The translations under genes were made by a program, and so were the position numbers. This document shows, piece after piece, positions 50,633 to 60,146 of a stretch of 64,000 nucleotides of DNA. Origin of the DNA: Myxococcales bacterium. GTDB taxonomy: Bacteria; Myxococcota_A; Polyangia; Haliangiales; Haliangiaceae. The notes beneath the pieces are model-generated. The model saw only the letters and a program-made list of their open reading frames with translations. It searched no databases and was not told the origin of the DNA. The stretch is from the NCBI GenBank assembly GCA_016707895.1, contig JADJGV010000014.1, forward strand, positions 186,001 to 250,000. The letters are read 5' to 3'. Position 1 is the stretch's first letter. Every line of letters begins with the position of its first letter.

Positions 50633-50813
50633 TGCCTTACCCGCCGCCAACTCGTTGATCTCTGGCGACCACCCGATCACCCCGGGGCGGCGAGCGACGA
50701 ATCGCGGCGCTCGCGGTGCCCAAAAACGTCACCCGATTCCCTTTTTGTCCCGAGGGGTTGCGATCGGGTAGCGGTCCGGCAGGTGGTCCCGACGGCGACA
50801 CGCGCTCGCGACG

Positions 50814-51320
50814 TCAGCGACCTGCGACCCGCAGCGCGGTGACTGGGGAGAGGTGCGGCTGCTGATCGCCGGGGCGCCGCAGGCGGCCGCCCTGGCCGTG
50901 GTACTCGGGGAACGGCTGGGCCGGGTCGAGCACGGTGACGACGATGTCGCCGCGGCGGGTGAGGAACAGGACGGGCGCGGTGGCGGTGGCCGACGTCGGC
51001 GCGTCGAGCTTGAGCGTCATGCCGCTCGGGCCGACCGCCTCGATCGTGCGGCCCGGCGCGTTGAACGCCGGCACCAGCGTGGTCAGGCGCCAGGCCTTGC
51101 GCTCGGCGTCGGCGAAGTCGGGTGGCAGCGCCAGGAGGCGCGCGGCGTCGACGGCGGGCGCCGGCGTGCCGTCGATGGTCACGTCGATCTTCAGGCTCGC
51201 CGGGATCTCGACGGTCGGCGGCGGCGGCGCGGTCGGCGCGCGCTTGGTGCGGCTCTCGTCGGACGCCTTCGAGCACGCGACCAGCGCGAGGACCACGAAC
51301 ACGAACGCGCGCCGGTGCAC
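50814..51320 (-). CDS. lipoprotein of unknown function
   Basis: A 168-residue lipoprotein: RRAFVFVVLALVACSKASDE, good lipobox. The start is GTG 51320, the only start that gives the signal peptide. The mature part is beta-rich (VEIPASLKIDVTIDGTPAPA, RTIEAVGPSGMTLKLDAPTS, TRRGDIVVTVLDPAQPFPEY) without a family I recognise; the order resembles proteins with one molybdopterin-like or thiamine-like fold, but that is only an impression. It starts 26 bp after the stop of the Asp-Ala lipoprotein gene upstream on the same strand and is probably co-transcribed with it. The 210 bp downstream, up to the pilin gene, hold the pilin promoter and nothing else I can identify. Confidence 0.7.
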   Translation of the reverse strand: MHRRAFVFVVLALVACSKASDESRTKRAPTAPPPPTVEIPASLKIDVTIDGTPAPAVDAARLLALPPDFADAERKAWRLTTLVPAFNAPGRTIEAVGPSGMTLKLDAPTSATATAPVLFLTRRGDIVVTVLDPAQPFPEYHGQGGRLRRPGDQQPHLSPVTALRVAGR

Positions 51321-51346
51321 GGCACGAGTGTAGCGCGGGACGCGCG

Positions 51347-52153
51347 CTACTGGCAGACCGTCGCGTCGAGGGCCAGCGAGTCGAAGAAGAACGAGGTCTC
51401 GAGCGAGAGGTCGTTGGTCGAGCGGAAGCGGATCTTCACGGTCTGGCCGGCGTGCGGCGTGGCGAACGTGAACGTGAAGTTGGTCCACGCGGTCAGCGCG
51501 CCCTGGTTGGTGAGCGACATCGCGGTCTCGAGCACCGCGTCGGCAGACGACAGCATCTCGACCGCGGCGGTGTCGTAGACGCCGCCGGTCTCGCTGGTAC
51601 GCACGTCGTACTTGCCGCGCAGCACCAGCGCGGTGGTGCCGGCGGGGATGGTGACGGTCTGGACGGCCGAGTCGGAGCCGCTGGTGAGGCCGCCCAGCCA
51701 CATCCGGTTGGGCGCGGTGTCGGCGGCGACGCCGCCGGTGTCGGCGGTGATCGGCGGGTACAGCGGATCGATCACCGTCTCGACCCAGCCGGTCGCCCGC
51801 GGGGTCGCGTCGAGGTTGGCGTTGACCAGCAGCTGCTGGGTGGTGGTCGTGCACCCCGGCGCGTCGATCGGCGTGGGCGCGTCGATCGGCGTCGGCGCGT
51901 CGATCGGCGTGGGCGCGTCGATCGGCGTGGGCGCGTCGATCGCGGTCGCCGCGTCGATGCTGGCTGCGTCGACGCTCGCCGCGTCGACGTTCGCGGCGTC
52001 GATGCTCGCCGCGTCGAGGTCGGGCGCGTCGGTCACGCCCTCGGCGTCGATCCGCGCCGCGTCGGTGCGCGCGTCGATGGGGCCGTCGTCCCCGCTGCCA
52101 GCCGTGGCACACGCACCGACCAGGACCAGCGCGATCGAGCCGAGGGACTTCAT
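51347..52153 (-). CDS. lipoprotein with Asp-Ala-rich linker and beta-sandwich domain
   Basis: A 268-residue lipoprotein (GSIALVLVGACATAGSGD). A long linker of Ile-Asp-Ala units follows (ASIDAANVDAASVDAASIDA), then four IDAPTP hexads encoded by identical 18-bp repeats (about 51860-51935). The C-terminal part looks like a jelly-roll or carbohydrate-binding fold (LLVNANLDATPRATGWVETV, TVTIPAGTTALVLRGKYDVR, GQTVKIRFRSTNDLSLETSF). GACAAT stands 8 nt before the ATG, fitting the leaderless pattern. The linker is shared with lipoproteins at 36.9 and 58.7 kb. Confidence 0.75.
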   Translation of the reverse strand: MKSLGSIALVLVGACATAGSGDDGPIDARTDAARIDAEGVTDAPDLDAASIDAANVDAASVDAASIDAATAIDAPTPIDAPTPIDAPTPIDAPTPIDAPGCTTTTQQLLVNANLDATPRATGWVETVIDPLYPPITADTGGVAADTAPNRMWLGGLTSGSDSAVQTVTIPAGTTALVLRGKYDVRTSETGGVYDTAAVEMLSSADAVLETAMSLTNQGALTAWTNFTFTFATPHAGQTVKIRFRSTNDLSLETSFFFDSLALDATVCQ

Positions 52154-52229
52154 GACCCGAAATTGTCCCGCCGTCCGCCGCGGCGCGCAACCCGCCTGAT
52201 CGCGATGTGCGGCCGCGCACGTGCGACGT

Positions 52230-55200
52230 TCAGCGACAGGTGGCGGGGCGGTTCGGCTCGGGGACCAGGTTGAGGTCGCGCAGCCGGTGGCCGGCGCGGC
52301 AGCGGGTGGCGTCGACCAGCTCGCCGGTGGTGGCCATGGGCCGGGGCAAGGTCCAGCGCATCGCCGCCGCCAGCGTCCCGATGGCGACGGCGGTGCCGTC
52401 GGGGCTGCTGGCCAGCCAGTACACCTCGTCGGGCGTCGTCTGGCGGGCCAGCGGCAGGCCGGTGGCGACGTCCCACGCGGTCACCGTGTGATCGAACGCG
52501 CCCGTGAGCAGGCGCTGGCTGTCGGCGGTGAACTGCACCTGCATCACCAGCGCGCCCGGGGCGAGGCGCAGCAGCGGCTCGCCGGTCGCGGCCGACCACA
52601 CCACGACCTCGCCCGACTCGTTGCTGGTGGCGACGAGCCGCCCGTCGGCGGCGTAGGCAACCGCCCACACCAGCTGGTCCGCGGTGGCCGGCAGCGGCAC
52701 GTCGGCGCCGCCGTCGAGCGCGAGCAGCGTGGCGCCGCCGTAGCGCGCGAACAGCACGTGGCGGCTGTCGGGGGCGAACACCACGTCGGTGCCGCCGCCG
52801 CGGTGCGGCGCGCGGGCCGGCAGGTCCCGCACCCGGGTCCAGTCGTCGGTGCGCCACACGCCGGCGCCGCCGCCCTCGTCGATCGCGGCGAGCCAGCGAC
52901 CGTCGGGCGACCAGCGCACGGTCATCGTCGGGCGCGCCAGGCGCCCGACCTCGATCGGCGTGTCGGCGGCGCCGTACACCGCGACCCGCCCGCTCTCGCC
53001 GCTGACCGCGACGCGGGCGCCGTCGGGGCTCGCGCTGGCCCGGCCGCCGGCGGCCTCGATGATCCGCACCGGCGTGGCGGTCGCGACGTCCCACACGATC
53101 ACGCGCTCGTCGAGACCCGCGGTGAGCAGGCGCCCGCCGGGCAACCGCTCGAGCGTGGTCGCGCGGCCGCGGTGGCCGGCCAGGCGCGTCCGGATCGCGC
53201 CGGTCGCAGCCTCGTGCACGGTGACGGCGCCGTCGTCGGACGTCGCGGCCAGCGTGGCGTCGTCGAGCCAGGCGAGCCGGCGGACCCGGGCCGGGCCGGC
53301 GCGCACGATCACGGCGGCGCGGTCGGGCAGCGCGAACGTCCACAGCGCGAGCTCGGCGTCGACGACCGCGACGTGGTCCTCGGACACCGCCAGGAAGATC
53401 GGCGGCTGCGCGAGCCACCACCACCGCAGCGCCGCGCCCGTCGCGAGGTCCAGCTCGACGATCGCACCGTCGCGGCCGAACGCGAACAGCGCGCCGCGCG
53501 CAGCGTCGACGGCGAGCCCGTACCCCTGCGCCGGTGGGCGGGTGCGCCACCGCGTGACGCCGTCGGCGAGCCCGGTGGCGCTGAGCTCGCCGTCGCCGGC
53601 GAACGCCACGACCAGCCCGGCCTCGGCGACGATCTTGACGTCGCTGATCGCGGCCGCGGCGTCGATCGTGAGGCCTGGCCGGCCGTCCCAGTCGACGATC
53701 CGGACCTGGCCGGCCGACATCGTGTTGTCGCGCGCGAGCGCCAGCACGTTCGGCGTCGCCGCCGGCGGCACGATCGCGCACGGCCAGCGTGGATCGCACA
53801 GCGCGGCGAGGGCGCGGCCCGCGCTGGCGTCGAACAGCGTCGCGGCTCCGCCGTCGGGTCCCTGACCGGTGACCACCAGCCGACGACCATCGGGCGAGGC
53901 CACGGCGTAGCCGCGGCGGAGCGACGTCGCGACGCGCGTCACCCGGCGCCGGGCCGTGAGGTCCCACAGCTCGGCCTCTCCGCTTGGGGCCTTGAGCGCC
54001 AGCCAGCGGCCGCCCTGCAGGTCGGCGCTCACCGAATCGCTGGGCGGCGGCTCCGGCAGGTCGCCGAACCGCCAGACCACGGCGCCATCGGCGGCGGCGA
54101 TGATCGCGGCGCCGGTCGCCGTCACCGCGACCAGCCGGTCGGCGTCGAGCTCGAGCAGCTGCGCGACCCCGGCCAGCGGCGCGCTCCAGCGGGTGACGCC
54201 GTCGCGCGGCGACCAGCGCTCGACGTGGTCGGCCGTGGCGATGACGAAGTCGCTGGCGAGCGGCATCGCCGAAGCAACGGCGCCGCGGCTGGAAGCGCGG
54301 AGCGCGGGGGTGGCGGCGCCCGCGACCGCGGCGAGCGTCCGGGTGGCAACGCTCCAGTCGCCGAGGGCCGCGGCGGCCTCGAGCAGCGGCAGCGCCCGGC
54401 CCGGCTGGCGGCCATCGAGCTCGGCGCTCGCGCGTTGCAGATAGGCGCCGGCCAGGCTGCGCTGCGTCTCGTGCCCGCGTGCCTCGGCCAGGGCGCGCGC
54501 GGCGCGCTGGCCGCGCTCAGCCGCGCGGGCGGCCTCGCGCTCGCGGACGATCCGCCGCACGCTGACCGCGCCCGTCACGGTGAGCGCGACGACCGCCACC
54601 GCCGCGATGGCCAGCGCGCCGCGGTGGCGGCGGGCGAACCGGCCCAGCCGCTCGCCGCGGCCGTAGTGGTGCGCCGAGACCAGCTGCCCAGTCGCGAAGC
54701 GCCGCAGGTCGTCGGCGAGCGCGACGGCGGTCGGGTAGCGCGCCGCGGCGTCGTGGGCCGTCGCCTTGGCCACGATCGCGACCAGCTCGCGCGGTGCGGC
54801 CGGCGCGATCGTCGTCAGCGGCGTCGGCGGTCCGGCCTTCACCGCCGCCAGCACCTCGCCGACCGTGCCCTGCTCGCCGTAGGGCGGCCGACCCGCGAGC
54901 AGGTGGTACAGCATCGCGCCGATCGCGTAGACGTCGGCGCGCTCGTCGACCCGCTCGCCGCGCGCTTGCTCGGGGGCCATGTACACCGGCGTCCCGAGTA
55001 CGGCGCCGACCACCGTCTCGCCCGGCGCCGCGTCGGCGATCGGCGGCAGGGACTCGACCTCGCCCTGCTGATCGAGCCGACGGGCCAGGCCCCAGTCGAT
55101 GACGACGGTCTCGCCGTGGGCGCCGATCATGACGTTGCCGGGCTTGAGATCGCGGTGGATCACGCCCTCGCCGTGGGCGTATGCCAGCGCGTCGGCGACC

Positions 55201-55712
55201 GCGATCAGGTGCGGCAAGAGCGCGGTGCGTTGAGCCAGCGTCGGCGCCTCGTCGATGGCGCCCGCCAGCGGGCGTCCGGTCACCAGCTTCATCGCGTAGA
55301 ACGGCTGCCCGGACGGCCACTGGCCGACCTCGTACACCGGCACGATCGCCGGGTGCTGGAGGTTGGCGGTGACCAGCGCCTCGCGGACGAAGCGCGCCGC
55401 GGCGTCGGGGAAGTCGACGCGCATCTCCTTGATCGCGACGGTGCGGCCGGTGCGGGTATCGACCGCGCGGAGGATCCTCCCCAGCCCGCCGCGGCCGATC
55501 TCGTCGCCAGTCTGGTAGTGCGCGGTTGGGATCAGCGGCAACTCGGACGGCACGCGCGGCAACCGTGTGCCGGCGCTCGCGAGCGGCGTCGCCCCGGGCC
55601 CCGACAGCACCGTCGCCGCCGCGCCCGCCGGATCGTCCGCGGCGAGCGTGTCGCCGCTCGCGATCGTGGCCGAGGTGCCAGCGGGTGGCGGCGTAGCCAT
55701 CGCCCCAAGCAT
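52230..55712 (-). CDS. Ser/Thr protein kinase with C-terminal WD40-like propeller
   Basis: A 1160-residue kinase. Kinase domain about 65-330: IGRGGLGRILRAVD, AIKEM (lysine), IHRDLKPGNVMIG (catalytic loop), then VIDWGLARRL, where DWG replaces DFG as in other propeller kinases of this phylum, and APEQARGERVDERADVYAIG. A membrane helix (ALAIAAVAVVALTVTGAVSV, about 360) is followed by helices (ARALAEARGHETQRSLAGAY) and then roughly 650 residues of WD40-type blades (SPDGRRLVVTGQG, VRWSPDGRWLAAIDEGG, VQFTADSQRLLTGAFDHTVT). The propeller is extracytoplasmic. ATG 55712 has an alternative ATG at 55700. The function is not known. Confidence 0.9.
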   Translation of the reverse strand: MLGAMATPPPAGTSATIASGDTLAADDPAGAAATVLSGPGATPLASAGTRLPRVPSELPLIPTAHYQTGDEIGRGGLGRILRAVDTRTGRTVAIKEMRVDFPDAAARFVREALVTANLQHPAIVPVYEVGQWPSGQPFYAMKLVTGRPLAGAIDEAPTLAQRTALLPHLIAVADALAYAHGEGVIHRDLKPGNVMIGAHGETVVIDWGLARRLDQQGEVESLPPIADAAPGETVVGAVLGTPVYMAPEQARGERVDERADVYAIGAMLYHLLAGRPPYGEQGTVGEVLAAVKAGPPTPLTTIAPAAPRELVAIVAKATAHDAAARYPTAVALADDLRRFATGQLVSAHHYGRGERLGRFARRHRGALAIAAVAVVALTVTGAVSVRRIVREREAARAAERGQRAARALAEARGHETQRSLAGAYLQRASAELDGRQPGRALPLLEAAAALGDWSVATRTLAAVAGAATPALRASSRGAVASAMPLASDFVIATADHVERWSPRDGVTRWSAPLAGVAQLLELDADRLVAVTATGAAIIAAADGAVVWRFGDLPEPPPSDSVSADLQGGRWLALKAPSGEAELWDLTARRRVTRVATSLRRGYAVASPDGRRLVVTGQGPDGGAATLFDASAGRALAALCDPRWPCAIVPPAATPNVLALARDNTMSAGQVRIVDWDGRPGLTIDAAAAISDVKIVAEAGLVVAFAGDGELSATGLADGVTRWRTRPPAQGYGLAVDAARGALFAFGRDGAIVELDLATGAALRWWWLAQPPIFLAVSEDHVAVVDAELALWTFALPDRAAVIVRAGPARVRRLAWLDDATLAATSDDGAVTVHEAATGAIRTRLAGHRGRATTLERLPGGRLLTAGLDERVIVWDVATATPVRIIEAAGGRASASPDGARVAVSGESGRVAVYGAADTPIEVGRLARPTMTVRWSPDGRWLAAIDEGGGAGVWRTDDWTRVRDLPARAPHRGGGTDVVFAPDSRHVLFARYGGATLLALDGGADVPLPATADQLVWAVAYAADGRLVATSNESGEVVVWSAATGEPLLRLAPGALVMQVQFTADSQRLLTGAFDHTVTAWDVATGLPLARQTTPDEVYWLASSPDGTAVAIGTLAAAMRWTLPRPMATTGELVDATRCRAGHRLRDLNLVPEPNRPATCR

Positions 55713-55787
55713 CGCTCAGCGCCCCCGCGCGCGGGAGGCGCCCCCGCGCGTCGTCGTGTCGCAACGCACAATCCACCGCCACCACCG

Positions 55788-56018
55788 CTGAACGCTCTCG
55801 CGTCTCGGGTGGGGGCCGCTTGCGGCCACGCCCCTCGCCGAAACGCTCTCGCGTCTCAGGTGGGGGCCGCTTGCGGCCACGCCCCACCTCCGCTGAACGC
55901 TCTCGCGTTTCGGGTGGGGGCCGCTTGCGGCCACGCCCCCACCTCCGCTGAACGCTCTCGCGTTTCGGGTGGGGGCCCCACGTCTTGTGGGGGGAGGGTC
56001 TTTGCGAAAGACCCTCTC
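55788..56018 (-). repeat. structured 3'-end repeat element, copy D, tandemly expanded
   Basis: Read on the minus strand from the tRNA end: hairpin 1 (GAGGGTC-TTTCGCAAA-GACCCTC, 56016-55994), hairpin 2 (CCCCAC-n5-GTGGGG, 55992-55976), then CCCACCCGAAACGCGAGAGCGTTC. After that come three more 51-56-bp units (plus-strand starts near 55788, 55839, 55892 and 55948 for all four), in which hairpin 2 becomes GGCCGC-TT-GCGGCC. The AACGC-GAGA-GCGTT part of each unit forms a small hairpin with a GNRA-type loop. This fills the whole 316-bp gap between the WD40 kinase start and the tRNA gene apart from its kinase-proximal end. Confidence 0.85.
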
Positions 56019-56028
56019 TGTATACACG

Positions 56029-56111
56029 TGCCGGGGGTCGGACTCGAACCGACACTCCCGCGAGGGAAGGGGCTTTTGAGACCCCCGAGTCTACCATTTC
56101 TCCACCCCGGC
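56029..56111 (-). tRNA. tRNA-Leu (anticodon CAA)
   Basis: An 83-nt class II tRNA without encoded CCA. Acceptor stem GCCGGGG/CCCCGGC with discriminator A (at 56029), D arm GAG-CTC with GG in the loop, anticodon stem GGGGT/GCCCC around the loop CTCAAAA (anticodon CAA, reading UUG), long variable arm TCCC-TCGC-GGGA, and T arm GTCGG-TTCGAGT-CCGAC. All stems pair. It lies alone between a small lipoprotein gene and the tandem repeat element. The A36-A37 context makes it a probable MiaA/MiaB substrate. Confidence 0.95.
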
Positions 56112-56196
56112 TCCGACGGCGTAGCTGCCTTGCGGCGGCCGACGACCGTCACGTGCGAGCGCGCCTACCGCGATCGGCGCGGCGCGCTCAAGCGGC

Positions 56197-56394
56197 TCAC
56201 ATGCCGCCGCAGGGGTTGCCACCCTCGCACGGGTTGCCGTACGCGTCGCCGCCGTACGCGTCGCCGCCGGTGGCGCCGGTCTCGGTGGTGGTGTCCGCGG
56301 CGGGCGCGGGGGTGGTGTCGGCCTTCTTCTTCGAGCAGGCGGCGGCACCGACGGCGAGAGCGCAAGCAACAACGAGGATCGCGAACTTCTTCAT
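56197..56394 (-). CDS. small lipoprotein with GGDAYGGDAYG motif
   Basis: A 65-residue lipoprotein. Signal MKKFAILVVACALAVGAAAC, then SKKKADTTPAPAADTTTE and a C-terminal Gly/Tyr/Cys part (GGDAYGGDAYGNPCEGGNPC GGM) that could bind metal or form disulfides. AAGGAG stands 6 nt before the ATG, one of the best ribosome sites in the window, so expression may be high. It resembles the next lipoprotein upstream (AYGGDTYG), and the two are probably diverged duplicates in one operon. Function unknown. Confidence 0.75.
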   Translation of the reverse strand: MKKFAILVVACALAVGAAACSKKKADTTPAPAADTTTETGATGGDAYGGDAYGNPCEGGNPCGGM

Positions 56395-56453
56395 GGGATT
56401 CTCCTTACAAGACTGCGCGGAAGTCCGCGCCAAGACCGGCGATCGCCGGAAGT

Positions 56454-56651
56454 TCAGTACCCTTCAGGGTCACTCCCTGAGGGGTCAGGTCGCGGCTCGC
56501 CGGCTGGCTCGCTCGCGCCATACGTATCGCCGCCGTAGGCAGCGCCACCGGCGGGATCCGCCGGCGTGGTGGGGGCGCGCTTGCTGCCGCAGCCCGTGGC
56601 GACCAGCGCCAGGAGCAGGGTCAGCAGCGCCGCCGTGCGGTACCGGGTCAC
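56454..56651 (-). CDS. small lipoprotein, paralogue-like neighbour
   Basis: A 65-residue lipoprotein: VTRYRTAALLTLLLALVATG then CGSKRAPTTPADPAGGAAYG, GDTYGASEPAGEP and an acidic end. It starts at GTG 56651, which overlaps the stop of the TPR gene (GTGA). The equal length (65), the lipobox plus Lys-rich start and the AYGGDxYG motif match the downstream small lipoprotein. Function unknown. Confidence 0.65.
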   Translation of the reverse strand: MTRYRTAALLTLLLALVATGCGSKRAPTTPADPAGGAAYGGDTYGASEPAGEPRPDPSGSDPEGY

Positions 56652-56962
56652 GCGACCTCCGCGAGCGCCGACTGCAGCTCGCCCCGCGCGTGGGAGTCGC
56701 CCCGCGCCGTCGCCACCTCGATCCCGCGCTGGAACAGGCCGCGCGCCGTGTCCGGTCGGCCGAGTTTGCCCGCCACCCCGCCCGCCATCAGGTAGCTCGG
56801 CACGTAGTCTGGGAAGGCCGCGATCAGCTCGTCGAAGGCCGCCGCCGCCGCCTCGAGCTCGCCGCGGCTCCGGAACTCCATGGCCAGGCCGTACCGCGGG
56901 AATGGATCCTGCGGAGCCTTGGCGATGAGCGCCCGAAACGAGGCGATGCGGTCGATGGCCAT
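56648..56962 (-). CDS. small TPR protein
   Basis: A 104-residue cytoplasmic protein made of TPR helices: FRALIAKAPQDPFPRYGLAM, EAAAAAFDELIAAFPDYVPS, YLMAGGVAGKLGRPDTARGL, FQRGIEVATARGDSHARGEL. It looks like a complete three-repeat scaffold with no other domain. Its stop overlaps the GTG of the small lipoprotein, so the first two genes of this operon are coupled. Upstream, 148 bp separate it from the divergent DUF429 gene. Confidence 0.75.
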   Translation of the reverse strand: MAIDRIASFRALIAKAPQDPFPRYGLAMEFRSRGELEAAAAAFDELIAAFPDYVPSYLMAGGVAGKLGRPDTARGLFQRGIEVATARGDSHARGELQSALAEVA

Positions 56963-57110
56963 GCAAAGCGGTGGACGTAGAACGCCGACCCCGGACCGTG
57001 CTTACACCGGGAATGCGTGTTTTGTCACGCCGCGGCGTGCCCCTTGTGATCCCGCGGATCTCGAAAGCGAACGCATGGCCAGGTGCCTCCAAACCGGCTA
57101 GAAACGATCC

Positions 57111-57983
57111 ATGGCGCGGCGCTTCACCGGCTTCGTCGGCGTCGACCTCGGGGGCGCCCGGGGCAAGACCACGGCGGTGACCCACCTCGTCGCTGGTAGC
57201 GCGGGTGGCGAGCCCCGCGCCCGCGTGCTCGCGGTCTCGACCCGCCACCGCGGCGAACCGTGGATCGACGCGACATTGCTGGAGTTCGTGGCGTCGCTTG
57301 GGGATGATCTCGTGGTCGCGATCAACGCGCCGCTGACCGCGCCGGCCTGCGCCCGCTGCGTGGTGCCGGCCTGCCCCGGGGTCGAGGCCTGCGTCGACCC
57401 GGCGGTGGTCTGGCAGCGGACCGAGGGCCGGGCGATGGTGGAGGGGGCGGCGGTGGCCGCGGTCGTGGGCGGACCCCAGAACCGCGCGCTGCCCGAGCCG
57501 CCGCGCGGCCGGTGGCGGGTGCAGCCGTACGCCCACCGCGCGACCGAGCTGGTGCTGTGCTACGAGCGCGGCCTGCTGCCGGCGAGCCAGGTCGGCCACG
57601 CGGTCGGGTTGGTCGCGGCCCGGGCCGCCCACCTCCGCCGCCGGCTGGTGCGGGCCGGCTTCGCGCTGCACCAGAACCTGCTCGAGGTCTCGCCGGCCGC
57701 CACGATCGCCGCGCTGTTCGATCGGCGCCGGGCCCGCGGCTACAAGCGCGACGCCGACCCGTGGGAGACCCGGGCCGGGCTGGTCGAGGCGCTGGGCGAC
57801 CTCGAGTTCGCGCCGGCCAGCCGGCTGGCCCGCGAGGACGCGCTGTCCAACGACCACTGCTTCGACTCGCTGATCGCCGCGTACACCGCGTACCTGTGGG
57901 CGCGCGACGAGTGGACGATGCCCGAGGCCGGCGCGCCGTTCGTCGAGGACGGCTGGATCTGGGCGCCGCCGTCGCGGCCGTAG
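57111..57983 (+). CDS. DUF429 family protein (predicted RNase H-like nuclease)
   Basis: A 290-residue protein of the DUF429 family. The start GFVGVDLGGARGKTTAVTHL carries the first acidic residue of the RNase H-like core; DLVVAINAPLT supplies another Asp-type position, with Asn in place of the more usual Asp; the end NDHCFDSLIAAYTAYLWARD holds the last Asp. Four Cys (CARCVVPACPGVEAC) form a probable zinc loop at about 78-92. Nuclease activity is predicted for the family but not proven. TAGAAA ends 6 nt before the ATG. Divergent from the TPR gene; convergent with the lipoprotein gene, 7 bp between the stops. Confidence 0.8.
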   Translation: MARRFTGFVGVDLGGARGKTTAVTHLVAGSAGGEPRARVLAVSTRHRGEPWIDATLLEFVASLGDDLVVAINAPLTAPACARCVVPACPGVEACVDPAVVWQRTEGRAMVEGAAVAAVVGGPQNRALPEPPRGRWRVQPYAHRATELVLCYERGLLPASQVGHAVGLVAARAAHLRRRLVRAGFALHQNLLEVSPAATIAALFDRRRARGYKRDADPWETRAGLVEALGDLEFAPASRLAREDALSNDHCFDSLIAAYTAYLWARDEWTMPEAGAPFVEDGWIWAPPSRP

Positions 57984-57990
57984 CGCGCGG

Positions 57991-58746
57991 CTACTGGATG
58001 CGGACCAGGAGCGAGTACGGCCCCGCGACGCCGGGGTTGTAGCCGTCGACGACCACGTAGACCGTGGTGGCCGCGGTCGCGGTGTAGCTGGCGGTCTCGG
58101 CGCCCGAGATCGAGGAGTCGGAGCCGGCGAGGCAGGCCGGCGACGTCGAGCACGGGGTGACCAGCTCGATCGAGATGTCCCACGCCGACGTCGGGGTCGC
58201 GGTGGCGGTGACCATCTGGCCGGCGTTGAGCGTGACCATGTAGATGTGGTCGGGGCCGTCGGGCACGTAGCCGGTGCAGGTGCCGGTCGGGCTCGACACG
58301 TCGTCTGCGGCGCCGGTGGTGTTGCCGGTGACCGTGGTGCCGGTCGGCGCGGCCGCGGCGGCGGTGAGGTTCTGCGCCTGGGCGCAGGCGTCGGGGACGG
58401 TCGTGGTGCCGCCGTCGATCGGCATGGCGTCGATCGGCAGCGCGGCGTCGATCGGCGTCGCGGCGTCGATCGGCGTGGCCGCGTCGACGGCGGTGGCGTC
58501 GGTGGCGATCGCGTCGACGGGGGCGGCGTCGGTGACCGCGGCGTCGACCGGCGTCGGCGGCGCGTCGATCGGTGGATCCGCCGCGTCGACCGGCTGATCG
58601 GCCGCGTCGACCGGGCGCGCGTCGATGCGCGCGGCGTCGATGTTCACGTCGTCGCCGGTGCTGCTGCCGGAGGCGCAGGCGCCGAAGGCGACCAGCGCGA
58701 GGGCCGACGCGACGGAGGACAGGGGCGAGCGAGCGAGCGAGCGCAT
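57991..58746 (-). CDS. lipoprotein with Asp-Ala-rich linker and PPC-like domain
   Basis: A 251-residue lipoprotein (ASALALVAFGACASGSSTGD). A linker of about 90 residues is built from VDAA, IDAA and IDAP units (DATAVDAATPIDAATPIDAA), then a beta domain of the pre-peptidase C-terminal type (GTTVTGNTTGAADDVSSPTG, DHIYMVTLNAGQMVTATATP, YVVVDGYNPGVAGPYSLLV). Two Cys (PCSTSPAC) may pair. TAGCGT lies 8 nt before the ATG. Same architecture as the lipoproteins at 26.5 kb (PPC) and 52.1 kb (linker). Confidence 0.78.
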   Translation of the reverse strand: MRSLARSPLSSVASALALVAFGACASGSSTGDDVNIDAARIDARPVDAADQPVDAADPPIDAPPTPVDAAVTDAAPVDAIATDATAVDAATPIDAATPIDAALPIDAMPIDGGTTTVPDACAQAQNLTAAAAAPTGTTVTGNTTGAADDVSSPTGTCTGYVPDGPDHIYMVTLNAGQMVTATATPTSAWDISIELVTPCSTSPACLAGSDSSISGAETASYTATAATTVYVVVDGYNPGVAGPYSLLVRIQ

Positions 58747-58837
58747 GGGTGGCGACGCTACGATCGGCGCGCCCGCATGACAACGGCGATCGCGGCTCAG
58801 CGACGGCGCGCGGTGTGTGGCGATGTCGGCGCCGCGA

Positions 58838-59557
<720 letters not shown>

Positions 59558-59654
59558 AGGTAGGCTACGCGCTTCCAACGCCCGGTGACCGCGATCCCTC
59601 GCGCGTGGCGTCAGAGATGAGCCTACCCTCGCGGCGGCCGGGTGTCGAGCCGGC

Positions 59655-59682
59655 TTGACACCGACGGACCGACCGCTACTAT
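59655..59682 (+). promoter_or_regulatory. sigma-70 promoter of rpoZ, leaderless spacing
   Basis: TTGACA (59655-59660, perfect -35), 16-nt spacer, TACTAT (59677-59682). The ATG of rpoZ is 9 nt further, so transcription should begin at about 59689, giving a leader of 0-3 nt. No Shine-Dalgarno is present. A 6-bp inverted repeat GGTGTC/GACACC (59641-59646 and 59657-59662) overlaps the -35 and could be an operator. Confidence 0.65.
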
Positions 59683-59691
59683 GCGCCCCCC

Positions 59692-59934
59692 ATGGCCCGC
59701 GTTACCGTCGAAGACTGTCTGGAGAAGGTCCCCAACCGCTTCGCGCTGGTGGTGCTGGCCGCCGAGCGCGCCCGCCAGCTGTCGCGCGGCGCCACGTCGC
59801 TGGTCGAGTGCGACAACAAGCCGGCCGTGACCTCGCTGCGCGAGATCGCGGAGGGCTACGTGTCGTTCCGCGAGGACGTGAAGGCCACGGTCACCGAGTT
59901 CATCAACGAGCGTCGGAAGACCGGCTACATGTGA
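59692..59934 (+). CDS. rpoZ: RNA polymerase omega subunit
   Basis: The omega subunit of RNA polymerase, 80 residues. ARVTVEDCLEKVPNRFALVV is the conserved start, followed by AAERARQLSRGA, NKPAVTSLREIAEGYVS and a short C-terminus. It helps fold and protect the beta-prime subunit; in many bacteria the site near the N-terminus also binds (p)ppGpp. Promoter with perfect -35 and leaderless spacing upstream; structured repeat copy C 12 nt downstream. Here it is a single gene, without the usual gmk or spoT neighbour. Confidence 0.93.
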   Translation: MARVTVEDCLEKVPNRFALVVLAAERARQLSRGATSLVECDNKPAVTSLREIAEGYVSFREDVKATVTEFINERRKTGYM

Positions 59935-59945
59935 TCGTGTTTCTG

Positions 59946-60008
59946 GGAGGACCTTTCGCAAAGGTCCTCCCCGGGCATTCGCCCGGGGCCCCTCCTGAAA
60001 CGGCCCGG
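59946..60008 (+). repeat. structured 3'-end repeat element, copy C
   Basis: Hairpin 1 GGAGGACC-TTTCGCAAA-GGTCCTCC (59946-59970), hairpin 2 CCCGGGC-ATTC-GCCCGGG (59970-59987), then CCTCCTGAAACGG (59991-60003) with CGTTC shortly after. Begins 12 nt past the rpoZ stop in the rpoZ orientation; stems differ from the other copies by paired changes. Probable terminator. Confidence 0.75.
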
Positions 60009-60146
60009 ACGTTCTGCGCGGCTGGTGGGAGACCACGCAGAGCGCGGGTCCACGAGATCGTGCAGCGCGGGTAGGCAGGCATGCACGGGTAGGTAGGGCG
60101 GGCGGGCGTGGGCGAAAAGTTGCCCGCGCGGAGCAGGCGCCCCTAC

